Assembly (NCBI GenBank): GCA_040384625.1
Contig: JAZKIW010000071.1
Span: forward strand, 5,046 to 69,045
Length of the DNA stretch: 64,000 nt
Source of the DNA: CADEEN01 sp040384625
GTDB taxonomy: Bacteria; Pseudomonadota; Gammaproteobacteria; Burkholderiales; Burkholderiaceae_C
Direction: 5' to 3'
The notes beneath the pieces are model-generated. The model saw only the letters and a list, made by a program, of their open reading frames with translations. It was not told the DNA's origin and searched no databases. The position numbers and the translations under genes were made by a program. Shown here piece by piece: positions 1 to 8,620 of the stretch. Within the stretch, counting starts at the first letter, position 1; each line of letters starts with the position of its first letter.

Positions 1-1
1 A

Positions 2-529
2 CTTGCGCGCCTGCTCTTCCACGAACTCTCGCATCAGGTGGTGTACGCCGCCGACGACACGACGTTCAACGAGTCCTTCGCCACGGCGGTCGAGCGCATC
101 GGCGGCGCACGCTGGCTGGCGCTGCACGCCAGCGAGGGCGCACGCGCGCAGTACGCCGAGTTCGACGCCCGCCGCAACGACTTTCGCGCGCTGACGGGCC
201 GCTACCGCCAGCGCCTCGATGTGCTGTATCGCAGCAGTGCCGGTGACGCTGCCAAGCGCGCCGCCAAGGCCACCCTGATGAGCGAGATGCGCACTGAGTA
301 CGCCAGGCTCAAGACGGAGCGTTGGGGCGGGTTCGCCGGTTATGACGCCTGGTTCGAGCGCAGCAACAACGCGTCGCTGGGCGTGCTCGCCGCCTATAAC
401 GAGCTGGTACCGCAGTTCGAACGCCTGTTCGAGCGAGAGGGCCGCGACTTCAGCCGCTTCTACGCCGAAGTGCGCCGTCTAGCCCGCTTGCCGAAGGCGG
501 AGCGGCAAGCCACACTGCGCGCGATCTGA
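2..529 (+). CDS. Putative zinc aminopeptidase (PF10023-like), 3' part only
   Basis: The frame is open from base 2, so the N-terminal part lies outside the window; 175 residues are visible. They begin with LARLLFHELSHQVVY, an HExxH zinc-peptidase motif (HELSH), followed by DDTTFNESFA, where the Glu after the Asn is a candidate third zinc ligand. The rest is helical and rich in Arg and Glu. This pattern matches the family of predicted aminopeptidases (PF10023) common in Beta- and Gammaproteobacteria, which are usually exported; the signal sequence cannot be seen here. The next gene starts 17 bases downstream, so the two may be cotranscribed. The family call is fairly firm; the substrate is unknown. 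Confidence 0.8.
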   Translation, partial: LARLLFHELSHQVVYAADDTTFNESFATAVERIGGARWLALHASEGARAQYAEFDARRNDFRALTGRYRQRLDVLYRSSAGDAAKRAAKATLMSEMRTEYARLKTERWGGFAGYDAWFERSNNASLGVLAAYNELVPQFERLFEREGRDFSRFYAEVRRLARLPKAERQATLRAI

Positions 530-546
530 GATCAGGAGAGCGATCG

Positions 547-873
547 ATGGCCGACATCAACATCCACCGGGCACACAAGCTGGGCCTGGCCAAGGCGCGC
601 AAGATCGCCTGGCAATGGGCCGAAGAGGTGGAGAAGAAGTTCGACATGGAGTGCAGCGTGCTCGAGGGCGAGACCAGCGACACGGTGCAATTCACCCGCT
701 CCGGCGTCAATGGCCAGCTGATCGTCGCCGCCGACCACTTCGACCTCAAGGCCAAGCTCGGCTTCTTGCTCGGCGCCTTCTCCAAGACGATCGAGGCCGA
801 GATTCTGAAGAACCTCGATTCGCTGCTGGCCAAGAGTGCCAGGCCTGCTGCCAAGAAGGCAGCGAAGAAGTAG
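547..873 (+). CDS. Polyhydroxyalkanoic acid system family protein
   Basis: A 108-residue protein starting MADINIHRAHKLGLAKAR and ending in a Lys/Ala tail (AKKAAKK). It matches the PHA_gran_rgn family (PF09650), small proteins often found with polyhydroxyalkanoate granules or their genes; the exact role is not established. There is no signal peptide or membrane segment. The basic Ala/Lys tail resembles those of phasin and PhaF-like proteins and could bind DNA or a polymer surface (inference). AGGAG lies 9 bases before the ATG. Downstream are convergent acyl-CoA-binding protein and wax ester synthase genes, consistent with a storage-lipid neighbourhood. Confidence 0.8.
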   Translation: MADINIHRAHKLGLAKARKIAWQWAEEVEKKFDMECSVLEGETSDTVQFTRSGVNGQLIVAADHFDLKAKLGFLLGAFSKTIEAEILKNLDSLLAKSARPAAKKAAKK

Positions 874-877
874 GTTT

Positions 878-1132
878 CTACTTCAGCGACTCGATCAGGT
901 CCACGTATTCCTGCATCGCCGCCTTGGCATCCTTGCCCTTGATGGCGCTCCATGCGTCCCACTTGGCGCGGCCAACCATGTCGGTGAAGCCGGGACGCTT
1001 GCCATCGACGTCGCCGCTGCTGGCCTGCTTGTACAGCGCGTAGAGCTGCAGGAGGGTCGCGTTGTCGGGCTTCTCGGGCAGGCTCTTGCTGTCTGCGACG
1101 GCTTTCTCGAATGTGGCTTTGAGGTCGGCCAT
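878..1132 (-). CDS. Acyl-CoA-binding protein
   Basis: An 84-residue protein that is nearly all ACBP fold. It shows the N-terminal helix (ADLKATFEKAVADSKSL), the motif LLQLYALYKQASSGDV, then KRPGFTDMVGRAKWDAW, with the Tyr, Lys and Trp residues that contact the CoA and acyl chain in this family. ACBPs bind medium- and long-chain acyl-CoA in the cytosol and buffer or deliver it. The gene is divergent from the wax ester/DGAT gene, 94 bases away, which uses the same ligand. AAGGA precedes the ATG. The stop lies 4 bases from the stop of the convergent upstream gene. Confidence 0.93.
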   Translation of the reverse strand: MADLKATFEKAVADSKSLPEKPDNATLLQLYALYKQASSGDVDGKRPGFTDMVGRAKWDAWSAIKGKDAKAAMQEYVDLIESLK

Positions 1133-1226
1133 GGTGCGTTCCTTTTCGGGTTAGATTCGATGGACGGCGTGCATCTTAGCGAGCAACGTCGGCCACCCGC
1201 AGGACGCCGATGCCGAGACAAACCCG

Positions 1227-2678
1227 ATGAGCGACGCCACCTCCACGCAACGCATGTCGCGCGTCGACACGGCGTGGCTGCGCATGGACACCGACGCCAA
1301 CCTGATGATGATCGTCGGTGTCTGGCTGCTGGCGCCGCGGCTCACGTTGGCCGAGCTGCAGCAGCGCATCGGCGAGGGCCTGCTCGCGTATCCGCGCTTC
1401 CGGCACAAGGTGGTCGAAGACGCGGCCGGCGCCAGCTGGGTCACCGACCAGGCGTTCGACATCGGCCATCATGTGCAGCGCGAAACCCTGCGCGCGCGAG
1501 CCGGCGAAGCGCCCCTGCATGCGCTGAAGCGGCGCGTCGCCGAGCTCGCCGCCACGCCGCTCGATGCGTCGCGCCCGCTGTGGCAGTTCGAGTTGATCGA
1601 AGACCTGGACGGCGAGCAGAGCGCGCTGGTCTCCCGCATCCATCATTGCATCGGGGATGGCATTGCGCTGATCTCGGTGATGCTGTCGATCGCCGACGGC
1701 GGCAAGGGGCCGCCAGCGCGCAGCGCGCGTCGGTCCGAAGACGCGTCGTCCGATGACGCCAACGACTGGCTCGCCGACGCGGTGATCAAGCCGATCGCCG
1801 ACCTGGCGTTGAAGGCCATCGCGATGACCGGGCAGGGTGTCGGCAAGGGCATGGAGATGTTCGCGCAACCCGGTGCGCCGATGGCCGGCTCGCTCGAAGC
1901 CGCCCGCATGGGCCTGCAACTGTTCAGCGACGTCTCGGCCCTGGCCTTGATGCCCGACGATTCGCCGACGCGTCTGAAGGGCCATGCCACGCCCGGCAAG
2001 CGTGTGGCCTGGGGCGAACCGCTGCCGCTGGACCAGGTGAAGGCGGTCGGCAAGGCGCTCGGTGCCTCGATCAACGACGTGCTGCTGTCTTGTGCGGCTG
2101 GCGCCATCGGTGACTACCTGCGCGGCAAGGGCGATGACCCGACGGGCCAGCAGATCCGGGCGATGATTCCCGTCAACCTGCGCCCGCTCGATCAAGCGCA
2201 CAAGCTCGGCAACCGCTTCGGTCTGGTACCTCTGGTGCTGCCGATCGGGATCGCCAATCCGATCGAGCGCTTGATCGCGGTCCGCGCTGGCATGGCGGCC
2301 CTGAAGGGCAGCTATCAGCCTCTGTTGACGATGGGCGTGCTGGCTCTGTCAGGCCTGATGGTCAAGCCGATCCAGTCCGCGATCACCGGGCTGTTCGCCA
2401 AGAAAGCGACGGCGGTGATGACGAATGTGCCCGGCCCGAAGGAGCCGATCCGCTTCTGCGGCCGCAGCGTTCGCCAGGTGATGTTTTGGGTGCCGCAATC
2501 GGGCGACATCGGCGTGGGGGTCTCGATCCTGTCCTACGCGGGCGGCGTGCAATTCGGCCTGATCACCGACGCGAAGATGTGCCCCGACCCTGAAGCCATC
2601 ATCGAGCAGTTCGCGCCCGAGTTCGAGAAGCTGCTGTGGCTGGCGCTGATGTCGCCTTGGCCGGGCCATCCCGCCTAG
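1227..2678 (+). CDS. Wax ester synthase/diacylglycerol O-acyltransferase (WS/DGAT family)
   Basis: A 483-residue protein of the bacterial WS/DGAT family, which transfers acyl groups from acyl-CoA to fatty alcohols or diacylglycerol to make wax esters or triacylglycerol. The catalytic HHxxxDG motif is at residues 139-145 (HHCIGDG), where the second His is the general base. The C-terminal half has the typical MIPVNLRP and MTNVPGP segments. The N-terminus (SRVDTAWLRMDTDANLMMI) is characteristic; a start at Met10 is possible, but Met1 is used here. It is divergent from the acyl-CoA-binding protein gene. Whether wax or TAG is made cannot be told from sequence. Confidence 0.92.
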   Translation: MSDATSTQRMSRVDTAWLRMDTDANLMMIVGVWLLAPRLTLAELQQRIGEGLLAYPRFRHKVVEDAAGASWVTDQAFDIGHHVQRETLRARAGEAPLHALKRRVAELAATPLDASRPLWQFELIEDLDGEQSALVSRIHHCIGDGIALISVMLSIADGGKGPPARSARRSEDASSDDANDWLADAVIKPIADLALKAIAMTGQGVGKGMEMFAQPGAPMAGSLEAARMGLQLFSDVSALALMPDDSPTRLKGHATPGKRVAWGEPLPLDQVKAVGKALGASINDVLLSCAAGAIGDYLRGKGDDPTGQQIRAMIPVNLRPLDQAHKLGNRFGLVPLVLPIGIANPIERLIAVRAGMAALKGSYQPLLTMGVLALSGLMVKPIQSAITGLFAKKATAVMTNVPGPKEPIRFCGRSVRQVMFWVPQSGDIGVGVSILSYAGGVQFGLITDAKMCPDPEAIIEQFAPEFEKLLWLALMSPWPGHPA

Positions 2679-2705
2679 CCGTCGGCGCGCGCCAGCCGCG
2701 CGTCG

Positions 2706-3203
2706 TCAGTGCGCAGCGGCGGGCCCCTGAGCGCGCAACCAGCGCAGCTGGAAAACGATGCCGACGACAAACAGCAGGAACAGTGCGCCGGCGATCGGAC
2801 GCAATTCGGGTGCCTCGGCATTGGGCAAGAGCGGCTGACCCGCGGGCAAGCGCGTCAGGGATTCTGTGAAGCCGGGAATCATGTGGAACAGCAGGGTCAC
2901 CGAGTAGCTGATGGCCTGCGCGTAGCGCGACCAGCGGCCGAAGGTGCCGCTCAACGCCGCCAGCGTGCCGACGGCCAGGGCCAGGATCGTGAGGATCGAC
3001 AGCACGTGCGGCGGCCCGAAGCCGCCGTGCTGGAAGATGAACAGGCCGGTGACCGCCGTGAGCAGGGTCGTGACCAGGTAGGTGCGTCCGAGCGTGTTGT
3101 GTGCTGACACCTCCTTGTCGCGGGCCAACGCCCAGAAGCCGCTGGCCACTGCGACCAGGCTGATGGCGGTATGCACGATTCCGAGAGTCGTCAGTCCAAG
3201 CAT
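2706..3203 (-). CDS. DUF2306-like integral membrane protein
   Basis: A 165-residue protein with four predicted membrane helices: about residues 4-26, 42-60, 67-87 and 136-155, with a less clear one near 95-112. Motif-like pieces are KEVSAHNTLGRTYL after helix 1 and LFHMIPGFTES in the middle. The overall pattern resembles small DUF2306-type membrane proteins; no catalytic residues are recognisable. It stands alone on the minus strand, convergent with the WS/DGAT gene (27-base gap), and is preceded by GGAG before the ATG. Function unknown. Confidence 0.7.
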   Translation of the reverse strand: MLGLTTLGIVHTAISLVAVASGFWALARDKEVSAHNTLGRTYLVTTLLTAVTGLFIFQHGGFGPPHVLSILTILALAVGTLAALSGTFGRWSRYAQAISYSVTLLFHMIPGFTESLTRLPAGQPLLPNAEAPELRPIAGALFLLFVVGIVFQLRWLRAQGPAAAH

Positions 3204-3307
3204 CTGGGTCTCCTCCGGGCGATGAGTGGGTCAGCGCAACGTCTAGCAGGAACTGGGCCGACTCGTGCGCAATGCCTCGGACGTACGGCCCGATGCCGTT
3301 GCCCGCG

Positions 3308-4075
3308 TCAGTCGTCCAGCTCGGCCTTCGCCATCTCGACGTCAAGCCGCTCCATCGCGTCGGCCGGGCTGCAGGCTGCGGCATCGGCGTACAGCTTCTC
3401 TGCGTCCTTCATGCGCTTGTCGCCCTCGAGCATCACCAGGCCATTGGCGTACTCGACCATGGCGATTGCGCTCGTCGGCGTGAGCTTCAAGGCCTGCTGG
3501 TACATCGCCAGGCCGCTGGCCTTGCTCGCCCCCTGGGTCTTGCCCAGGAGCGACCCCACCTTGTCGATCACCTCGGCGTGGAAGGCGCCCAGGGCAATGT
3601 GTGCATCGGCATGCTTGGGTGCGAGTTTGAGGGTGGTTTCGAGAGCGGTCTTGATCTTGGCGCCCAGACCCTGGGACAAGGCCTTGGCCACGCTGATGCC
3701 CTGGCCGTAGCGGCCGATCGCATAGGCCATCCAGTAGTGCGCGTTCGGGTTCTTCGGCTCCTCGGTGGCCTGCGCCTCGGCGCGCGCCATCACCTCCTGG
3801 AACATGGCCAGCTTGGTCTTCTCGCTCTTCTCCAGGTAGTTGGCGTAGATCGCCTGGGCCTTGTTCGCCAGCGTGATGCCCGCACCGCCCAACTTCAGTC
3901 CCGCATCGAAGGCCTTGTGGAACTCACCGGCGTGAAAGAGGGCCCAGGCATCGAGCAACTTGGCCTCCTTGGGCAGCGGCTCGGCGTCGCCGGCGTGCAG
4001 GCGGGCCCACTGCTTCTTCAGCTTCGCGGCGTCGAAGTCGTACAGCTCGTACGGAAAGGCGGTCCATTTGGCCAT
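3308..4075 (-). CDS. Hypothetical TPR-like cytoplasmic protein
   Basis: A 255-residue soluble protein built of tetratricopeptide-like helical pairs, for example NPNAHYWMAYAIGRYGQG near residues 109-126 and AIAMVEYANGLVMLEGDKR near 204-222. There is no signal peptide: the N-terminus MAKWTAFPYELYDFDAAKL is not hydrophobic. TPR proteins act as interaction scaffolds, but no partner can be inferred from the neighbours (a TetR gene upstream on the same strand, 31 bases away, and a membrane protein gene). GAGGAGA precedes the ATG. The gene may be cotranscribed with the upstream regulator. Confidence 0.75.
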   Translation of the reverse strand: MAKWTAFPYELYDFDAAKLKKQWARLHAGDAEPLPKEAKLLDAWALFHAGEFHKAFDAGLKLGGAGITLANKAQAIYANYLEKSEKTKLAMFQEVMARAEAQATEEPKNPNAHYWMAYAIGRYGQGISVAKALSQGLGAKIKTALETTLKLAPKHADAHIALGAFHAEVIDKVGSLLGKTQGASKASGLAMYQQALKLTPTSAIAMVEYANGLVMLEGDKRMKDAEKLYADAAACSPADAMERLDVEMAKAELDD

Positions 4076-4106
4076 CGGGCTTGTCTCCTCGTTGGATGAT
4101 TAAAAG

Positions 4107-4772
4107 TCAGCGCTGCCGGTATGGCGCAACCAGGGAATGCAGGTGGTCGCGCTCGGCCGCCTGCAGGTAGGGCATCAGCAGACTCAGCACATGGTAGGCG
4201 CCGCGAGCCAGGGCCGCACCGGCGCTTTCTGGCTCGAGCGCCTTGCGCGGGTCGCGCACGTACTCGTAGCTCAGCCAGTAGGTCAGCACCACCACCATCG
4301 CAGTGGCCACCGGCTCGGCCTCGCGCGCGTCGATCTTCATGCCACTGCCGCGCGCCAGCCCGCCGAGCACCGATTGCACTGCGCGGCCCTTGTTCTTCAG
4401 CACGAACTGGAAATGGGTCTCGAGCTTGCGGTTCTTGGAGAGCAGGTCGTTGAGGTCGCGGTACAGGAAGCGGTACTGCCAGATCAGCTCGAACAGCATG
4501 TGGAAGAAGAGCCAGGCGTCTTCGACGTTGCGCACGCCGTCGGCGGCATGCAGCAGCTCGTCGAGGGCCTTTTCGTAGCGGCCGAAAAGGCCGTTAATCA
4601 ACTCGTCCTTCGCCGGGTAGTGGTAGTACAGGTTGCCGGGGCTGATCTTCAGCTCGGCCGAGATCAGGGTCGTGCTGACGTTGGGTTCGCCGAAGCGGTT
4701 GAACAGCTCGAGCGTGACCTCGAGGATGCGCTCTGCGGTGCGGCGCGGTTTCTTGGGTGCGGCGGCGGCCAT
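4107..4772 (-). CDS. TetR/AcrR family transcriptional regulator
   Basis: A 221-residue repressor-type protein. The N-terminal helix-turn-helix is typical: RTAERILEVTLELFNRFGEP followed by VSTTLISAELKISPGNLYYHYPAKDELI, ending near residue 62. The C-terminal ligand domain (LFELIWQYRFLYRDLNDLL) resembles TetR members of fatty-acid and PHA-related loci in Burkholderiales. The ATG at 4772 was chosen because the fold starts there and the longer upstream frame is Cys/Arg-rich non-coding sequence. Candidate targets are the divergent or neighbouring genes, such as the EamA exporter or the TPR gene. The ligand is unknown. Confidence 0.85.
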   Translation of the reverse strand: MAAAAPKKPRRTAERILEVTLELFNRFGEPNVSTTLISAELKISPGNLYYHYPAKDELINGLFGRYEKALDELLHAADGVRNVEDAWLFFHMLFELIWQYRFLYRDLNDLLSKNRKLETHFQFVLKNKGRAVQSVLGGLARGSGMKIDAREAEPVATAMVVVLTYWLSYEYVRDPRKALEPESAGAALARGAYHVLSLLMPYLQAAERDHLHSLVAPYRQR

Positions 4773-4842
4773 GGTGTGGGCGGGTTGGGGCGCGATCTTG
4801 CACCAAGCGGCTGGGTCGGTCGAGCCGCGGGAGACGATCGGC

Positions 4843-5721
4843 CTACGCGTCCGGCCGCGACTTCGCAGCCAGCGAGCGGCTGAACAGCACCAGTGCGACG
4901 CCGCCCAGGATCGCCGCCGATGCCAACAGCAGCCGCATCGACAGCGCTTCGGACAACAGGAGCACGCCGCCAACGGCGGCCAGTGGCGGCACCGACAACT
5001 GCACGGTGGCCGCTCGCAACGCGCTCAGGCCCGGCAGGGCGGCATACCAGACCACATAGCCCAGGCCCGATGTCAGAGCGCCCGATGCGATGGCCCATGC
5101 CACACCCGCACTGCTGACCTGGAACCTGCTCGCGAACACCAGGCTCAGCGCCAGCGCCATCGGGGCGGCCCGCAGGAAGTTGCCGGCGGTGGCGGCCACC
5201 GGATCACCCGCGCCGCGGCCGCGCAGCGAGTAGACGCCCCAGGCGATGCCCGCCACGGCCATCAGTGCCGCACCCAGCGGAGCCGGCGCCGCGATGCCGG
5301 GCGAGACCAGGTACAGCAGCCCGGCGAGCGCCAGCACGAGGCCGGCCCAGGCCGCGGGGGTGAAGCGCTCGCCCGCGCGCAGGCCGGCGCTGAACATCGT
5401 GATCTGAACCGCACCGAAAAGGATCAAGGCGCCGGTGCCTGCCGCGAGGCTCAGGTAGGCGAACGAAAAGCAGGCGACATACAGCCACAGCATGGTCGAG
5501 GCCAACCAGTCGGTCCGCGCAACGGCGCGTGGGCCGGAGGGCAGGCGCACGATCGCCGCCAGCACCAGGGCGCCCGACACCAGGCGCACGCTGCCGAAGC
5601 TGGCCGGGTCGATGTTGGTCTGCTGCAGGGCCACGCGGCACAGCAGGGAGTTGGCAGCGAACGCCAGCATCGCCACGGCGGTGAGCAGCAGTGTGCGCGC
5701 GGGCAGGGGCATGGTGGACAT
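4843..5721 (-). CDS. EamA/DMT family transporter
   Basis: A 292-residue inner-membrane protein with ten predicted helices arranged as two EamA repeats (about residues 10-135 and 145-280). The second repeat shows the typical SGALTSGLGYVVWYAALPGL segment. The family exports or imports small metabolites such as amino acids and sugar derivatives; the substrate cannot be read from sequence. The gene is divergent from the ABC ATPase gene (45 bases between starts) and lies 70 bases from the TetR gene on the same strand. Confidence 0.88.
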   Translation of the reverse strand: MSTMPLPARTLLLTAVAMLAFAANSLLCRVALQQTNIDPASFGSVRLVSGALVLAAIVRLPSGPRAVARTDWLASTMLWLYVACFSFAYLSLAAGTGALILFGAVQITMFSAGLRAGERFTPAAWAGLVLALAGLLYLVSPGIAAPAPLGAALMAVAGIAWGVYSLRGRGAGDPVAATAGNFLRAAPMALALSLVFASRFQVSSAGVAWAIASGALTSGLGYVVWYAALPGLSALRAATVQLSVPPLAAVGGVLLLSEALSMRLLLASAAILGGVALVLFSRSLAAKSRPDA

Positions 5722-5766
5722 CGGGGCCGGCAGTATCCCGCAGCCTGCTGCCTACAATCGCGCGCC

Positions 5767-6678
5767 ATGCCCGCTGCCGTTGTGTTCGATCACGTTGCCA
5801 AGACCTATGCGGGCGCTCGAGGCGCGGTGCGCGCGCTCGATGGCGTCTCGTTCGACATCGAGCAGGGCGAGTTCTTCGGCCTGCTCGGCCCGAACGGCGC
5901 CGGCAAGACGACCCTGATCTCGATCCTGGCCGGCCTGGCGCGGGCCAGCATCGGTCGCGTGACCGTGATGGGCCATGACGTGGTGGCCGACTACGCGGCA
6001 GCGCGCAAGTCGATAGGCGTGGTGCCGCAGGAGTTGGTGTTCGATCCCTTCTTCTCGGTGCGCGAGTGCCTGCGCATCCAGAGCGGCTACTTCGGTGTCC
6101 GCAACAACGACGCCTGGATCGACGAGCTCCTGGGCGGCCTCGGCCTGGCCGACAAGGCCGACGTCAACACCCGGGCGCTGTCGGGCGGCATGAAGCGCCG
6201 CGTGCTGGTGGCCCAGGCCCTGGTGCACAAGCCGCCGGTGATCGTGCTCGACGAACCCACGGCGGGCGTCGACGTCGAGCTGCGCCAGACCCTGTGGGGC
6301 TTCATAGCCAACTTGAACAAGCTGGGCCACACCGTGCTCCTGACGACGCACTACCTCGAAGAGGCCGAAGCCCTGTGCGGGCGCATCGCAATGCTCAAGC
6401 AGGGCCGCGTGGTGGCGCTGGACCGCACCGCCAACCTGCTCGCCGGCACCGCCAGCACGATGCTGCGCTTCAAGACCGACGATGCGCTGCCGGCCAGCGT
6501 GGCCGGCCACGCCCGCGTCACCGGCCGCGTGGCCCAGGTCACGGCGCATGACGCTGCCGAGGTCGAAGCCATCCTCGGGCAGTTGCGCCAGGCCAGCGTC
6601 AAGGTCGAGGATCTCGAGATCGGCCGTGCCGATCTGGAAGACGTGTTCCTCGAGATCATGCAGCGGGAGCACGCATGA
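5767..6678 (+). CDS. ABC-2 type transporter ATP-binding protein (YadG-like)
   Basis: A 303-residue ABC ATPase. Walker A is GPNGAGKTT (residues 41-49), the Q-loop is in VVPQELVF, the signature is LSGGMKRR, Walker B is VIVLDEPTAGVD, and the switch His is in LLTTHYLEE. The C-terminal 80 residues are the usual ABC-2 extension. The permease gene overlaps it by 4 bases (ATGA). Start: the ATG at 5767 begins the first conserved strand, and the frame upstream is low-quality shadow. A TACAAT box ends only 8 bases before this ATG, suggesting a very short or absent leader. The exported substrate is unknown. Confidence 0.93.
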   Translation: MPAAVVFDHVAKTYAGARGAVRALDGVSFDIEQGEFFGLLGPNGAGKTTLISILAGLARASIGRVTVMGHDVVADYAAARKSIGVVPQELVFDPFFSVRECLRIQSGYFGVRNNDAWIDELLGGLGLADKADVNTRALSGGMKRRVLVAQALVHKPPVIVLDEPTAGVDVELRQTLWGFIANLNKLGHTVLLTTHYLEEAEALCGRIAMLKQGRVVALDRTANLLAGTASTMLRFKTDDALPASVAGHARVTGRVAQVTAHDAAEVEAILGQLRQASVKVEDLEIGRADLEDVFLEIMQREHA

Positions 6679-7436
6679 ACCTTGCCGGCGCGCGGACCCT
6701 GTTCAACAAGGAGATCCTGCGCTTTTGGAAGGTCAGCGTGCAGACCGTGGCCGCGCCGGTGCTGACCGCAGTGCTGTACCTGTTGATCTTCGGCCATGTG
6801 CTCGAAGCGCACGTGCAGGTCTTTCCCGGCGTCGGCTACACCAGCTTCTTGATCCCCGGCCTGGTGATGATGAGCGTGCTGCAGAACGCCTATGCCAACA
6901 GCTCGAGTTCGCTGATCCAGAGCAAGGTCAGCGGCAACCTGGTGTTCCTGCTGGTCACGCCCTTGTCGCACTGGGCCTGGTTCGCGGCTTACGTCGGGGC
7001 CAGCGTGGTGCGCGGGCTGGCGGTGGGCCTGGGGGTGTTCGCGGTCACGGTGTGGTTCGCGCCGGCGCACTTTGTCGAGCCGTGGTGGATCGCCGCCTTT
7101 GCCGTGCTCGGCGCCGGCATGCTCGGCACCCTGGGTCTGATCTCGGGTCTGTGGGCGGAGAAGTTCGACCAGACCGCGGCCTTCCAGAACTTCCTGATCA
7201 TGCCGATGACCTTCCTGTCCGGCGTGTTCTATTCGGTGCATTCGCTGCCCGCCTTCTGGCAGGGTCTGTCGCACCTGAACCCGTTCTTCTACATGATCGA
7301 CGGTTTTCGGCGCGGCTTCTTCGGCGCCAGCGATGTCTCGCCCTGGCTCAGCCTGGCGGTGGTTGGCGCGAGCTTCATGCTGGTGTCGGCGCTGGCATTG
7401 CGACTGCTCGCCACCGGCTACAAGCTGCGCAGTTGA
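6675..7436 (+). CDS. ABC-2 type transporter permease (YadH-like)
   Basis: A 253-residue membrane protein with six helices and the ABC-2 permease signature near the C-terminal half (FLSGVFYSVHSLPAFWQGL, then LNPFFYMIDGFRRGFFG). It pairs with the ATPase encoded immediately upstream (4-base overlap) to form a two-gene exporter like E. coli YadGH. In many relatives this pair sits directly before bolA-murA. Here patatin, M48 and LemA genes lie in between. Confidence 0.93.
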   Translation: MNLAGARTLFNKEILRFWKVSVQTVAAPVLTAVLYLLIFGHVLEAHVQVFPGVGYTSFLIPGLVMMSVLQNAYANSSSSLIQSKVSGNLVFLLVTPLSHWAWFAAYVGASVVRGLAVGLGVFAVTVWFAPAHFVEPWWIAAFAVLGAGMLGTLGLISGLWAEKFDQTAAFQNFLIMPMTFLSGVFYSVHSLPAFWQGLSHLNPFFYMIDGFRRGFFGASDVSPWLSLAVVGASFMLVSALALRLLATGYKLRS

Positions 7437-7441
7437 GCCGC

Positions 7442-8620
7442 GTGACCGCCAAAGCCCAAACCCTGCCATACGAGTGCATCGCCCTGGTGCTGCAGGGCGG
7501 CGGCGCGCTTGGGGCCTACCAGGCAGGCGTGTTCGAGGGCCTGGCCGATGCCGGCATCGTGCCCGACTGGGTGGCCGGCGTCTCGATCGGCGCGATCAAT
7601 GCCGCCCTGATCGCCGGCAATCCCCCCGAGCGCCGCGTCGAGCGCCTGCGCGAGTTCTGGCAGACCGTCACTGCGCCGCCGTTGCTGCCGGCCACGCCGC
7701 CGGCCTGGCTCGAAGCCGCAAGCCAGGGGCAGCCCATGGCGCGCACTGCATTGGGTTGGTTCGAGGCATCGCGCGCGCTGTTTGAAGGCCAGCGCGGCTT
7801 CTTCACGCCGCGCGTGCCGTCGCCGATCTTCTCGCTCGACGCGGCGCCGGACCTGCTTGGACACTACGACACCGCAGCGCTGGCGGGCACCCTCGAGAGA
7901 CTGGTCGACTTCGAACGCCTGAACGACCCACGCGGCATGCGTCTCACCGTGTCCGCCGTCAACGTGCGCAACGGCAATGACGAGCTGTTCGACAACCAGC
8001 GAGGGCCTTGGGCCGGGCGCATCGGTGCGGCCCACATCCTGGCTTCGGGTGCATTGCCGCCCGGATTTGCCGCGGTGCAGATCGAGGGCGAGTACTACTG
8101 GGACGGCGGCCTGGTGTCGAACACGCCGCTGGCCACCGTGCTCGACGATGAACCGCGGCGCGACACCCTGGCCTTTCAGGTCGACCTGTGGAGTGCGATC
8201 GGGCCGCTCCCGCGCAACCTGCTCGACGTCGAAGAGCGAGGCAAGGACATCCGCTACTCGAGCCGCACGCGTGCCGTCACGCAGCAACTGGAACGCGAGC
8301 GCCAGTTGCGTCGCGTGCTGCGCGAGGTGCTCGACAAGCTGCCAGCTTCCGCGCGCAAGGGCGACGCCTGGTGCCGCGAGGCCCAGGCCCTGGCCAGCGA
8401 CAAGCGTTTCAACGTCGTCCACCTGATCTACCAGGAAAAGGAGTGGGACGGCCAGGCCAAGGACTACGAGTTCAGCGCGCGCTCGATGGCCGACCACTGG
8501 GCCAGCGGCCTGGCCGACCTGCAGCGCACGCTGGCACACCCCGACTGGCTGGCGCCGCCGGGCGGCCACGAGAGCACGGTGACGCACGACATACACCGTC
8601 ATGCATCGGGGCGTCCCTAG
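7442..8620 (+). CDS. Patatin-like phospholipase (DUF3734 type)
   Basis: A 392-residue putative lipid acyl hydrolase. The oxyanion motif GGGALGAYQAG is near residues 21-31, the nucleophile elbow GVSIG near 47-51 (Ser), and the catalytic DGG in YYWDGGLVSNTPL near 221. The C-terminal region (EEWDG-like KEWDGQAKDYEFSARSM) fits the DUF3734 extension of bacterial cytosolic patatins, some of which occur near PHA genes. GTG at 7442 is taken as the start; an in-frame TTG at 7433 overlapping the permease stop is an alternative. The stop shares the tetranucleotide CTAG with the convergent M48 gene. Confidence 0.88.
   Translation: MTAKAQTLPYECIALVLQGGGALGAYQAGVFEGLADAGIVPDWVAGVSIGAINAALIAGNPPERRVERLREFWQTVTAPPLLPATPPAWLEAASQGQPMARTALGWFEASRALFEGQRGFFTPRVPSPIFSLDAAPDLLGHYDTAALAGTLERLVDFERLNDPRGMRLTVSAVNVRNGNDELFDNQRGPWAGRIGAAHILASGALPPGFAAVQIEGEYYWDGGLVSNTPLATVLDDEPRRDTLAFQVDLWSAIGPLPRNLLDVEERGKDIRYSSRTRAVTQQLERERQLRRVLREVLDKLPASARKGDAWCREAQALASDKRFNVVHLIYQEKEWDGQAKDYEFSARSMADHWASGLADLQRTLAHPDWLAPPGGHESTVTHDIHRHASGRP

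Noticed and set aside
1176..2201. Long open frames on the minus strand opposite the WS/DGAT gene and other core genes
   Set aside because: They are shadows of high-GC coding DNA: rich in Arg, Ala and His, with no family resemblance and no start context, opposite clearly real genes.
4633..5766. A 378-residue N-terminal extension of the ABC ATPase frame
   Set aside because: The extension is low-quality Gln/Arg-rich sequence overlapping the EamA and TetR genes on the other strand; the ATPase fold begins exactly at 5767.
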